DNA from: Chelonoidis abingdonii
Lineage: Eukaryota; Chordata; Testudines; Testudinidae
Length of the DNA stretch: 64,000 bases
Assembly (NCBI RefSeq): GCF_003597395.2
Contig: NC_133771.1
Span: forward strand, 46,203,404 to 46,267,403
Direction of reading: 5' to 3'
Shown: piece by piece, positions 54,812-64,000 of the stretch
Layout: every line of letters begins with the position of its first letter
Position numbering within the stretch: the stretch's first letter is position 1
The notes under the pieces: model-generated
Told to the model about the DNA's origin: nothing
What the model saw: the letters and a program-made list of their open reading frames with translations, nothing else
The model's database searches: none
Program-made: the position numbers and the translations under genes

Positions 54812-55684
54812 TGTCATAGCTTTCCTACTCAGATTTGAACCTTAGCGTTCATAACCTGAGAAGCTAGCATGAACACCTCTAAGCTTAATTACCAGCTTAG
54901 ATCTGATAGGCTGCCACCAACCAGGAATCAATGCCTGGTACACTTGAGCCCCCCAAAACTTCCCTGTGGGACCCCCAAAGACTCAGATGCCCTGAGTCTA
55001 CAACAAAGGGAAATAAACCATTCCCCCCACCTCTCTCCCACCCAGAATTTCCTCTCTGGGCTAACCTGAGAGTTACTGATGCAACCTCTTTACATCACAA
55101 TACCAAGAANNNNNNNNNNNNNNNNNNNNNNNNNNNNNNNNNNNNNNNNNNNNNNNNNNNNNNNNNNNNNNNNNNNNNNNNNNNNNNNNNNNNNNNNNNN
55201 NNNNNNNNNNNNNNNNNNNNNNNNNNNNNNNNNNNNNNNNNNNNNNNNNNNNNNNNNNNNNNNNNNNNNNNNNNNNNNNNNNNNNNNNNNNNNNNNNNNN
55301 NNNNNNNNNNNNNNNNNNNNNNNNNNNNNNNNNNNNNNNNNNNNNNNNNNNNNNNNNNNNNNNNNNNNNNNNNNNNNNNNNNNNNNNNNNNNNNNNNNNN
55401 NNNNNNNNNNNNNNNNNNNNNNNNNNNNNNNNNNNNNNNNNNNNNNNNNNNNNNNNNNNNNNNNNNNNNNNNNNNNNNNNNNNNNNNNNNNNNNNNNNNN
55501 NNNNNNNNNNNNNNNNNNNNNNNNNNNNNNNNNNNNNNNNNNNNNAAGAAAAACCCACAAATTCCCTCCCTTAAGCTTTGAAAAATCCGGTTTCCTGATT
55601 GGTCCTCTTGTCAGGTGTTTGGTTCCCTTTGTTAACCCTTTACAGGTAAAAGAAACATTAGCCCTTAGCTATCTGTTCATGACA
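54812..55684 (-). mobile_element. Solo LTR (TGTCATAAACAGA family), interior partly N
   Basis: Left end 'tgtcatagctttcctactc', right end 'agctatctgttcatgaca'. An exact 5-bp duplication 'gcccc' (54807-54811, 55685-55689). On the minus strand it aligns with the LTR at 21510 and is closest to 11699-12648 ('aaatccggtttcctgattgg' in both). Bases 55110-55545 are undetermined. Long frames here are artefacts of N. Confidence 0.88.
55110..55545. other. Assembly gap, 436 N
   Basis: Undetermined bases inside the LTR. Confidence 0.98.
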
Positions 55685-55689
55685 GCCCC

Positions 55690-55974
55690 TTTCTCCCTTC
55701 CCTGAAAACTATTGATCCAAGGAGTTCATGACTGCAATTATAGCAAAGAAGTGTATCTTCAAAGTAAAACGTATTAGTAGAATATGCTAATGAGGTAAAT
55801 AGTAATCAGGGATGGGGATAATTGTATTCAGCAGAGAGTTATTAATATTCATTGTATGGACATTCATATTACTCCATAGGGGTTTTGGGGGTGTTGTAAT
55901 AAATGTAGAAATTTACATACTAATGTAAATAAAAAGCCCATCTACTCAAATCCGCCTCTGGGTCAGCCTGTACT
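55690..55974. other. No recognisable feature
   Basis: Short AT-rich spacer. Confidence 0.4.
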
Positions 55975-56520
55975 TCTTCCAACAGCAGTGCTCAAAATAT
56001 ACAAATGCAAGGAGTATGGGGAACAAGCCGATGAACTGGAAGTTATGGTATATGAAGAAAATTATGATGTAACTAGTATCACAGAGACTGGGTGGGACAA
56101 CTCCCAGCACTGAGAGATATAGCTTATTCCAGAAGGATAGATACGGGAAAAGAGGAGAAGGCATTGCGCCTTATGTCAAGAATGTAGACATTTGCTCCAA
56201 GGTCCAAGAGGAAGTAAGCGACAGACTTACTGAGAGTCTCTGTGTGAGGCTAAAAAAGGGAAAAGAATAGTAGCTATGTTATGGTGGGGGTCTATTATAG
56301 ACCACCAAATCAGGAAGAGGAAGTAGATGAGTCATTCTACCACAGGAGCTGGTATTAATGGGGGATTTTAACTTCCCTGATATCTGCTGGAAGATTATTA
56401 CAGCAAAACATAAATATGTCCTGCAAGTTCTTATCATGTGATTCAGAAAGTTGAGAAAACAACTAGGCAGTTACCCATTTTGGATCTGGTTTTAAACAAC
56501 AGGAATGTCCTTGTTGTGAG
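55975..56520 (+). pseudogene. CR1 LINE endonuclease-domain fragment
   Basis: The plus strand encodes, over several frames, 'DELEVMVYEENYDVTSITET' with 'GWDNSQH', then 'VGVYYRPPNQEEEVDESFYH' (from 56285), then 'MGDFNFPDICW' (56358) and 'LDLVLNNRN' (56479). This is the apurinic-type endonuclease of CR1 ORF2: the ITET-W-D, YRPP and GDFN boxes are family hallmarks. Frameshifts and in-frame stops separate the blocks. It stops at a (TA)n tract and has no reverse-transcriptase continuation on this strand. It is a different copy from the minus-strand CR1 at 57332. Confidence 0.85.
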
Positions 56521-56529
56521 CTCTTATTA

Positions 56530-56544
56530 CATATATATATATAA
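56530..56544. repeat. (TA)n microsatellite
   Basis: Short alternating AT run at the end of the CR1 fragment. Confidence 0.85.
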
Positions 56545-57236
56545 ATAGTTAACTATCTAATAAAACATTAAATTCTCAACCCATCTAGTACATTTCCATA
56601 AACCCAATGTGTCAACTACCTAGAAAGGAGAGGTTCCCAGCACACCACTCTCAAGTGAGTCTTTACCACTCACTTTCCTCAAATATCCCTTCTCCTAGCA
56701 GGTTAGCAAGACTCTGAGTGTTTCAGGATATTTAATCTCCTACTCTGATCTTCTCATTATGAATCGTTCATTAGCATCTCAGTTTTTCTCTTGTTCTTTG
56801 ACAGTTTCTCTTTTGTATGTTGATGATAAAGAATCAGTCAAATGGGAAATGCCAGGGTCTACCTCAGGTGTCACTGTGTTGGAACTTTCTGGGATTACAC
56901 ATAGACCCCTTCGATTATGTCAAAATGTGTCCACCTAGTCTGTCTGGACTACATAAGACCTTGGATGCAACTGTTCTTTCATGGTACCTATTTGACCCCA
57001 AGTATTAGAGGTGTGATTCTTCAGGCAAACATTATCACCTGGGTTAAGAGATGGGAGATCATGGGCCCTTTTGTCAAAATAATATTTCTGCTTCCATTTC
57101 TGATTGTCTTTCATCTTCTGTATGGTTGCATTATTATGAGATTTCTCAGGTTATCAATAATTGGTAAATTAGATCTGAGCCTTCTTCCCATTTTATATTC
57201 TTCTTAACAGCTGAGCTGGGAAAAAAGCTAGCTCAA
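56545..57236. other. No recognisable feature
   Basis: Frames of 63 and 96 codons overlap around 56817-57207 without a domain. Confidence 0.4.
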
Positions 57237-57331
57237 GGGGCAGGGAGAGCTCAGTGGTTTAAGCATTGGCTTGCTAAAGCCAGAAGTCTGAGTTCAATCC
57301 TTGAGGGGGCCACTTAGGGATCTGGGGCAAA
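57237..57331 (+). mobile_element. tRNA-derived SINE (turtle polIII SINE), tail missing
   Basis: 'ggggcagggagagctcagtg', 'gtttaagcattggcttgcta', 'gagttcaatccttgaggggg' and 'gccacttagggatctggggc' follow the known head and body of the tRNA-derived SINE of cryptodiran turtles. The A box is near 57249-57260, the B box 'gagttcaatcc' at 57290-57300. Its usual LINE-like tail is absent. Sequence passes straight into the inverted 3' end of CR1 at 57332. Confidence 0.85.
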
Positions 57332-59220
57332 TCCATTAATGGACTGAACCTCCATGAATTTATCTATTTTCTTTTAAATGCTGTTATAGTCCTAGCCTTC
57401 ATAACCTCCTCAAGCAAGGAGTTCCACAGGTTGACTGTGCGCTGTGTGAAGAAGAACTTCCTTTTATTTGTTTTAAACCTGCTATCCATTAATTTCATTT
57501 GGTGGCCCCTACTTCTCACATTATGGGAACAAGTAAATAACTTTTCCTTATTCACTTTCTCCACACCACTCATGATTTTATATACCTCTATCATATCCTC
57601 CCATAGTCTCTTCTTTTCCAAGCTGAAAAATCCTAGTCTCTTTAATCTCTCCTCATATGGGACCTGTTCCCAGCCCCTAATCCTTTTAGTTGCCCTTCTC
57701 TGAACCTTTTCTAATACCAGTATATCTCTTTTGAGATGAAGAGACCACATCTGTACACAGTATTCAAGATGTGGGCATACCATGGATTTATATAAGGACG
57801 ATAAGATATTCTCTGTCTTATTCTCTATCCCTTTTTTAATGATTCCTAACAGCCTGTTTGCTTTTTTGACTACTGTTGCACATTGCATGGACGTCTTCAG
57901 AGAACTATCCATGATGTCTGCAAGATCTCTTCCTGATTAGCTGCAGCTAAATTAGCCCCCATCATATTGTTTGTATAGTTGAGGTTATTTTTTCCAATGT
58001 GCATTACTTTACATTTATCCACATTAAATTTCATTTGACATTTTGTTGCTTAATCACTGAGTTTTGTGAGATCTTTTGGAAGTTCTTCACAGTTTGTCTT
58101 GGTCTTATCTATTTTAAGCAGTTTAGTATTATCTGCAAACTTTGCCACCTCACTGTTTACCCGTTTCTCCAGATCATTTATGAGTAAGTTGAATAGGATT
58201 GGTCCAGGACTGACCCTTGGGAAACACTAGTTACCCCCTCCATTCTGAAAATTTATTCCTACCCTTTGTTCCCTGTCTTTTAACCAGTTCTCAATCCATG
58301 AAAGGATATTCCCTCTTATCCCATGACAACTTAATTTACGTAAGAGCCTTTGTTGACAGACTTTGTCAAAGGTTCTCTGGAAATCTAAGTATACTATGTC
58401 CACAGAATCCCCCTTATCCAAGTTTGTTGACCCCTTCAAAGAACTTTGATAGATTAGTAAGACATGATTTCCCTTTACAGAAACCATGTTGACTTTTGCC
58501 CAACAATTTATGTTCTTCTATGTGTCTGACAGTTTTATTCTTTACTATTGTTTCAACTAATTTGCCCAGCACTGGTGTTAGACTCACTGGTCTGTAATTG
58601 CCAGAATCACCTCTAGAGTCCTTTTTAAATATTAGCATTACATTACTATCTTCCAGTCATTGGGTACAGAAGCTAATTTAAAGGACAGGTTACAAACCAT
58701 AGTTAATAGTTCCACAATCTCACATTTGAGTTCTTTCATAACTCCTGGAGGAATGCCATCTGATCCTGGTGACTTGTTACTGTTAAATTTATCAATTAAT
58801 TCCAAAACCTCCTCTAATGACACTTCAATCTGTGTCAATTCCTCAGATTTGTCATCTACAAAGGATAGGTCAGGTTTGGGAATCTCCCTGATATCCTCAG
58901 CAGTGAAGACTGAAGCAAAGAATTCATTAGTTTCTCCGCAATGACTTTGTTGTCTTTAAGTGCTCCTTTTATATCTCGATCACCCAGGGGTCCCACTGGT
59001 TGTTTAGCAGGCTTCCTGATTCTGATGTACTTAAACATTTTGTTATTACCTTTTGAGTTTTTGGCTAGCTGTTCTTCAAACTCCTTTTTGGCTTTTCTTA
59101 TTACATTTTTACACTTAATCTGGCAGTGTTTATGCTCCTTTCTATTTACCTCACTAAGATTTGACTTCCACAGCTTAGAAGATTTCCTGAAATTTTGCAC
59201 TTGATCGGATGTGGGATTAC
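57332..59220 (-). pseudogene. CR1 LINE ORF2, linker plus full reverse transcriptase and 3' UTR, 5'-truncated
   Basis: Read on the minus strand from 59220: linker ('KCKNVIRKAKKEFEEQLAKN', 'YIRIRKPAKQPVGPLGDRDI'), RT start ('LELIDKFNSNKSPGSDGIPP'), 'YRPVSLTPVLGKLVE' with 'SQHGFCKGKSCLTNL', motif A 'VDIVYLDFQRTFDKV' (about 58410), 'GSVLGP-like' block, motif C 'VAKFADNTKLLKIDKT' (about 58150) where the second catalytic Asp of FADD is Asn, then the C-terminal region 57912-57364 ('LEYCVQMWSLHLKRDILVLE', 'RATKRIRGWEQVPYEERLKR', 'TQRTVNLWNSLLEEVMKART'). The 3' UTR ends with 'cattaatggac' and a reversed 'gataaattcatggagg'. The endonuclease is lost. It is frameshifted at several places but the best-preserved coding relic in the window. 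Confidence 0.92.
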
Positions 59221-59509
59221 AAAATTATGTTACAGACAAGCAAACAGAAAACTTCCACTTAACTGAGTGTGAAACCTTGCTTCTCCCAGCCATTCATTTA
59301 AAAGACCATATTCTCCTTGCTGTTGGAAAATAGAATTTCTTCAGAATAACAAATCTAAAAATCTTGCTAGATATTAAAGAAAAGGTGAAGTTTACAAGTG
59401 ACTACTTAATTATTGATTCATTAAGTATAATCTGCAAGTTTTGTTTTTGGCTGGTTGTTGCAGTTTAAAACACATCCTGTCCATTTTCACACTGAAAATA
59501 AGGCATACA
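59221..59509. other. No recognisable feature
   Basis: Short spacer between two CR1 pieces. Confidence 0.4.
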
Positions 59510-59738
59510 TTTTTAGTGGTGAGAGTAATTAACTATTGGAACAATTCACCAGGGTTGTGGTAGATTCTCCATCACTGACAATTTTTAAATCAAGATGGGA
59601 AGTTTTTTGCTAAAAAGATCTAATGGAGGAATTATTTGGGGGAAAATTCTATGGCTTGTGTTATACAGGAGATTAGCCTAGGTTATTACACTGGTCCCCT
59701 CTGGTCTTGGAATTTATGAATCTATGAATTTTGGAGGA
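59510..59738 (+). mobile_element. CR1 3' end
   Basis: 'ggtgagagtaattaactatt', 'ggaacaattcaccagggttg', 'ccatcactgacaatttttaa', then 'ggcttgtgttatacaggag' and the repeated tail 'gaatttatgaatctatgaat' follow a CR1 3' UTR. It is the mirror of the 26245-26372 segment. Confidence 0.85.
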
Positions 59739-60590
59739 AATATACATAGCCCCCACACACAGATTTCTGCCAGAAGCTGTCTTTGGTTTTGAAGTGTATT
59801 CAGAGACTGTCTTTTGGATTATCGGTGCATCTGATGAAAGAAGGCTGCATATCATCAGGCTGAGTTCTTTTGGCTACAATTAAAAAAGGATTATGAGCCA
59901 CTGTATCATTTTAACTTAATGAAACACAGCATGCTGACAGCCTAACCAAGGCTCCAGACTTTCATCCAAGTAAGGGAGCAGTTCTCTCCTTCAAACCACC
60001 AGCACTTAAAACTTGGCTGGTTGAAAGGGGCCACAGACCGAGCAAATAAAATTCCCATATCTCCAGACAGGTCACCAAGGTGCACACATCTCAGTTCTGC
60101 CTAGGGAAAGCCCCCTCAGTTTGGCAGCTTTCCCCACTGCCTCATCATCTGAGGTAAAGCTGCCAATAATAACTGCTGCAAGAAACAGGTGGAACTCTCT
60201 TCTCCCACCCCTCAGGAGCCACAGTCATTCTTATAGAGGGCAGGATGTGTTGTATTAATTTAGGTGGACTAGATGAGCCAAAGGTGTTAACCTAACCCAG
60301 TCACCATCCAACATTAAATAGTGTTTGTCCAGGGTTTGGTACACAGAGACCTCAGCCTGCTTAGTATCATGGCAAATATGATTAAAAATCCTCTTTTTTA
60401 ACCTCTTATTACAGCTAAAGAAAAGGAAAAACAGTTAAAATGTAAAAGATTAAGTAAGGCTTTTATTTTAACAACCTCCTTTATTCTCTTTCCCTTCAGC
60501 TGGAAAGAGGTTTTAGAAGGAACCCCCTTTGTAGATGGTGACAAAGATGGTAATTTCCTTTTGGGGGAAAAGTTGAGATGAGCTGGGCTG
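59739..60590. other. No recognisable feature
   Basis: Ordinary sequence. Confidence 0.4.
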
Positions 60591-61015
60591 TTGTGGCTGA
60601 TGTTAAAATCCAATCCCATTCCAATACAAGGCAGTGTTTGGGATTTAGCTGAAAGTGGCAGGAGTGAGGTCATGTTGTTGGGTCCCTCTTTCTGGCCTCA
60701 TCTGGTCAGGTCATCTGTCAGGATCAGGATGATAGAGGTCTGGAGTTCCATGAGATCACGGGAGTGGCAGCCACAATGGTGAAGTTCACTCCAGCAGCTT
60801 TTGTCTGTTCTCCCTCTTCCATTTGTTCTTTCTGTATTCTCCCCTCCCCCAGTCTCTTTCTTTAAGGAGCCACACGGGAGTGACAGGTGGAATAGCCCAT
60901 CCCCTCATTTATTTTGTCCGCCAATTAGGCCTAATATCTGACACACCAATTTTGGTTCATTCATTTCCGGTTCTACATCTTCTGTTTTCACCAAGAATGA
61001 TTTCACCATAACTCA
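60591..61015 (+). repeat. Dispersed repeat, copy 2 (paralogue of 13050-13440)
   Basis: 'gaatagcccatcccctcatt', 'attttgtccgccaattaggc' and 'cctaatatctgacac' match the inverse of 13050-13160. Upstream, 'ggtgaagttcactccagcag' corresponds to 'ggagcaagcttcacc' at 13242. Class unknown. Confidence 0.55.
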
Positions 61016-61953
61016 AGGACTATGTCAGTAGGTCTGTTTGCTGAGCCTAATTCAGTTTTCCTTTCATATCTTTTCACATCAACATTTGTTGTTACAGGTT
61101 ATTGTGACATTTTATAAACTTGTACATAGTTCTTTTAGTTAAGCGTACAAATAGAGTAAACTTGTAGGCCCAATAATTACAGCAGGGGAAGAGGGAGCAG
61201 AAATAATCAAGCAGCTTGGAGCAGGTCCATTCCCTCCTTTCCCAGACTCTTCCATCAGTAACAGTTATGGATCCTGTGCTCCTCTCCCACCCTGCAATAT
61301 CCAGCCTGGGAAGAAGAGGGATTCTGACTGCAGCTCTCCCCAGACCTTAGAGAGAAGCTGCAGAAAGAGCAGAGGTGAGGCTGAGAGGGCAGAATCGATA
61401 GGAAACAGGCCCTATGAGAGGTTGCTTTCCTTTCTTTAGAAATGATAAACCATGCACACACTTTTTTCAGACCACTGTCAATGGTGCAAACCACAAGAAA
61501 TGAACCCCAGGCATGAAGCTTGGAGCTAGATTTGGTGGAAGGGGTGGAGGGGACTGGATCCAGGATCTAGTTAGGAGCTCTCTCTGTAAACAACACACAA
61601 GATGCCACTCTTATTAGATAACATCTGGAAAAGGGAGGTATTGAAAGCACAGAAGATGAGCTATTACCATTTTCAGATGACACACAGCTGCAGAATATAC
61701 ATGCAACACCATTAACATACAGCCATTGTCTGGGTGAAAGATGAAAGACAACCAGCATATAGTACATTGCGCCAGCTTTTGCTAAGTACACCAGAGCAGA
61801 TCCCCCTAACATTATAAGAAATACCATGGGATTTTATTCCATGGAGAATAGACACGATCTGTTTTCATTCAGGTTTCATATGGAAGATCATCACACATTT
61901 TACTGCATGATACTCTGTTTAGTTACTTGAGAAGGCAGAAGGGCTGAGCTGAC
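61016..61953. other. No recognisable feature
   Basis: Frames of 79 and 86 codons on the minus strand show no domain. Confidence 0.4.
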
Positions 61954-62026
61954 CCTATGGGGATTTGAACAGAACTTAGGTATCCTAGACTTAATGCTTA
62001 GACCATTACACTATCTCCTCTGGGAA
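61954..62026 (-). mobile_element. tRNA-derived SINE head, antisense
   Basis: On the minus strand 'gagatagtgtaatggtctaa' holds an A-box-like 'tagtgtaatgg' and 'gttctgttcaaatccccata' holds a B-box 'gttcaaatccc', 35 to 40 bp apart, as in a tRNA. A clean cloverleaf and a CCA end are not evident, so it is more likely a SINE head or tRNA relic than a tRNA gene. Not the same family as 57237-57331. Confidence 0.5.
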
Positions 62027-63400
62027 ATTCAAATAATAAAAAAATGAATCCCACAACGTTAACTCAGAAAAACTGCAAATGACATTCTAGAAGAAATGTG
62101 CCAAAACCTGCCTTCAGTTACACCTATACAACTGTTATTTAAACACAATCACCTGTGTGATTTTTGTTCTGCTGGATCCTACAACTAGAAATATATTTCA
62201 AATCAAATGCTAAGTTCTGAAGGCATTCAAGAAACATCCTCTGAAGCATCTGGTACTCACCATTGTCAGAAATAGGATACAGGACTTGACGAACTATTGG
62301 TCTTACCCAATACGCAATTTCTCTATTTCTAGAATTCTAAATACTCAAAAAACACAAATATGTTTTAAAATATTTGTTAAACAGATCCAAATAACTAGCA
62401 TTTGTGAAAGACATGTTGTTTTTTTTTTATATTTCACCAACAGCAAATTAGGCCAAATCCAACTCACTTTTCATAAGAAATAATCCAACTAGTTCTTGTT
62501 TCAATTTAAATTGCATGCACACCTTTTTAAAAAGGGGTATCTCACGTATTATATATTATTCTAGTAATGCCTAGAGCTGCCCAATAAAAATATCTAAAGA
62601 ATAGCCCCAAACTGAGGAGTCAGAACTTTCTGGTTTTAATTGAACTTCAAAATCTTAGCCTTTTTCTATAAAGTTGAATACTCATCATGTATATTATCAA
62701 AACTGCAAATACAGTGATACTGCAGCTCTGAGATATGTTAATGCTGCCCACGATGAATGTCTCTGTGGTTGTCCTCTCCAAGCTATATTGAAACTTATGC
62801 CAAGAAGCGCTCAGACAGAAAGTCAATAAGGCTGTTTTCAGTAGCGTAGACATTTGCATTGTTTACCAACTCTTCTAAACTAATCTGGGGTGCATTTTAA
62901 ATGGATTAACAGACAAAAAGGGATTAGTGTATATATCTTGTTAAATGAAATGTTTTATGACATGATTAACATTAAAACTGAGTGCAGAGCTATTTTGTCA
63001 GATTTATTCAGAGCTACACAAGCAAGAAGCAGTTTTGACTGAAGACAAAGGCCAACATTTTCAAATTTGAGTGTCTCAAATTGGGCCCTTATGTCCATAT
63101 CTAGACACCTAAATAGATGTTTGCCTGATTTTCAGAAGTGTTGAGCACCTGCCACTCCTATTACAGCTTCCATGGAAGCTGTAGTGTTCAGTATATTCGA
63201 AACGCAGAGCACTTATTCAGATGACTAGACGTGCATGCAGCTGCAGTTGAATTTGAAATTTTGATCTAACTATGATCTGAATGAGATTTCCTCATACATG
63301 ACTCCATAGGCACTACAGTATTGATATTTTAACATCAACTTTTAATTTAACATTATATTCAAGTAACGCTGTCATCCCTTACTGTTTGATAGTTAATTAA
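62027..63400. other. No clear feature; trace of 'tttcaaatttgagtg' MITE near 63055-63200
   Basis: 'acattttcaaatttgagtgt' and 'gatgtttgcctgattttcag' resemble the MITE at 8218-8390 but the ends are eroded. 'cttccatggaag' is a short palindrome at 63168. Confidence 0.35.
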
Positions 63401-63449
63401 GGGCTTGAGTCTGCTCTCATTACATAAACTGAGAGCAGAATCCAGCCCT
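63401..63449. mobile_element. Miniature hairpin remnant of the palindromic MITE family
   Basis: 'gggcttgagtctgctctca' is mirrored by 'tgagagcagaatccagccc' with a loop of 11 bp. It looks like an internally deleted copy of the element at 14547 or 25405. Confidence 0.7.
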
Positions 63450-63929
63450 TAGCTTGCAAAACTCCTTGATACAGAGTTTATAATTTTAAAGGCCTAGGGC
63501 ATAGTTCTTTGGAAGAACAAACAGAAACCTTAGAAGCCCCATTGTGCATGGAAGGCCTTACTCATGTGAAAAACACTGAAAGTTTTAACCAAATAATAAC
63601 TGAATAATCTGATCCTAAGGTCTGCCTTAAAGCTATTAAGGCAATGAAATAACAGTCCAGGATAAAAATCCAAGCAGAAGAAAACAAGAATAGAGTTAGA
63701 GTCCAAGCAATGCTCCATAAATCTGATTATTGGTGCTTTGTGACTTTGTCATACCCCTCAGGTCATTTTTGTGGTTAAACAGCCCTTTATGAGAGTGATT
63801 AAAACCAAAACTTCCTGCAGGAGAGGTGTCACAAGAGAATGCAACATACTTGAAGTCATTCATCTATCCTGAAAATACAGGGCACTCTCTTCACAAAGCA
63901 CCCCATGAAAGTCTGTCCTTGATAACACG
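63450..63929. other. No recognisable feature
   Basis: Ordinary sequence. Confidence 0.4.
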
Positions 63930-64000
63930 AGTCAGATTTTCAGCTGGCACAGCTGAAGTTTTGAAGTCAATGGAGCTACAGTGATATATACCAGCTGAAA
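63930..64000. mobile_element. Old palindromic MITE, cut by window end
   Basis: 'gtcagattttcagctggcac' and the core 'gaagtcaatggagctac' mirror into 'gtgatatataccagctgaa' at the window edge. Confidence 0.55.

Noticed and set aside
61954..62026. Functional tRNA gene
   Set aside because: Box motifs are present but acceptor and anticodon stems do not pair convincingly; called a SINE head instead.
1..64000. CRISPR array, operon, ribosome-binding sites or other bacterial features
   Set aside because: The DNA is clearly vertebrate (CR1, SINE, hAT, LTRs, introns); no regularly spaced repeats with unique spacers were seen.

Overview
The window is vertebrate nuclear DNA, most likely from a cryptodiran turtle. 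I infer this from interspersed repeats I recognise as typical of chelonian genomes: short DNA transposons whose ends read 'gtctacact', 8-bp-duplicating hAT MITEs, a PIF/Harbinger element carrying a Myb/SANT-like gene, CR1 LINEs, a tRNA-derived SINE, and solo LTRs of the TGTCATAAACAGA type. Species cannot be read from the sequence. I found no intact host protein-coding gene. Open frames are short, fall on repeats or low-complexity tracts, and show no gene structure. One 190-bp exon-like frame (49672-49861) is the only host-exon candidate. The window looks like gene-poor intergenic or deep intronic DNA shaped by transposons.

Layout. 1-1490: four DNA transposons packed nearly end to end. 2000-3440: LTR and Harbinger-type fragments around a 100-N gap. 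3819-4160: hairpin hAT MITE. 4900-6060: decayed LINE (RTE-like) containing a 139-bp segment that is an almost exact copy of DNA 581 bp away. 7400-17600: scattered MITEs, two LTRs, one dispersed LTR-like repeat present twice, and a CR1 tail. 18299-18848: a complete hAT MITE. 19210-19600: purine-rich minisatellite. 21486-22975: two LTRs of one family fused head to tail. 23500-25700: a retroelement tail and MITEs. 26245-28860: nested CR1 copies with an LTR and an N gap. 28995-30490: a Gypsy-like RNase H remnant, then a hAT transposase pseudogene. 31545-35110: CR1 split by two hAT MITEs with 8-bp duplications, next to the Harbinger Myb pseudogene. 37500-40000: AT-rich repeat, then a hAT element split by an LTR. 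40000-54000: mostly unassigned DNA with a few MITEs. 54812-55684: solo LTR with a 5-bp duplication. 55975-59740: CR1 endonuclease piece (+), tRNA-SINE (+), a long CR1 reverse-transcriptase piece (-), and another CR1 tail (+). 60590-64000: a dispersed repeat, an antisense tRNA-SINE and old palindromic MITEs.

Nothing here forms a functional gene system. The coding relics come from CR1, an RTE-like LINE, Gypsy, hAT and Harbinger, and all carry stops, frameshifts or truncations. The most informative objects are records of mobilisation: nested insertions with legible target-site duplications, a two-exon Harbinger Myb gene with its intron still visible, a hAT transposase relic, an LTR-LTR junction, and a templated 139-bp insertion. 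Four runs of N (3258-3357, 11816-12523, 27494-28178, 55110-55545) limit interpretation. Three of them touch one LTR family.
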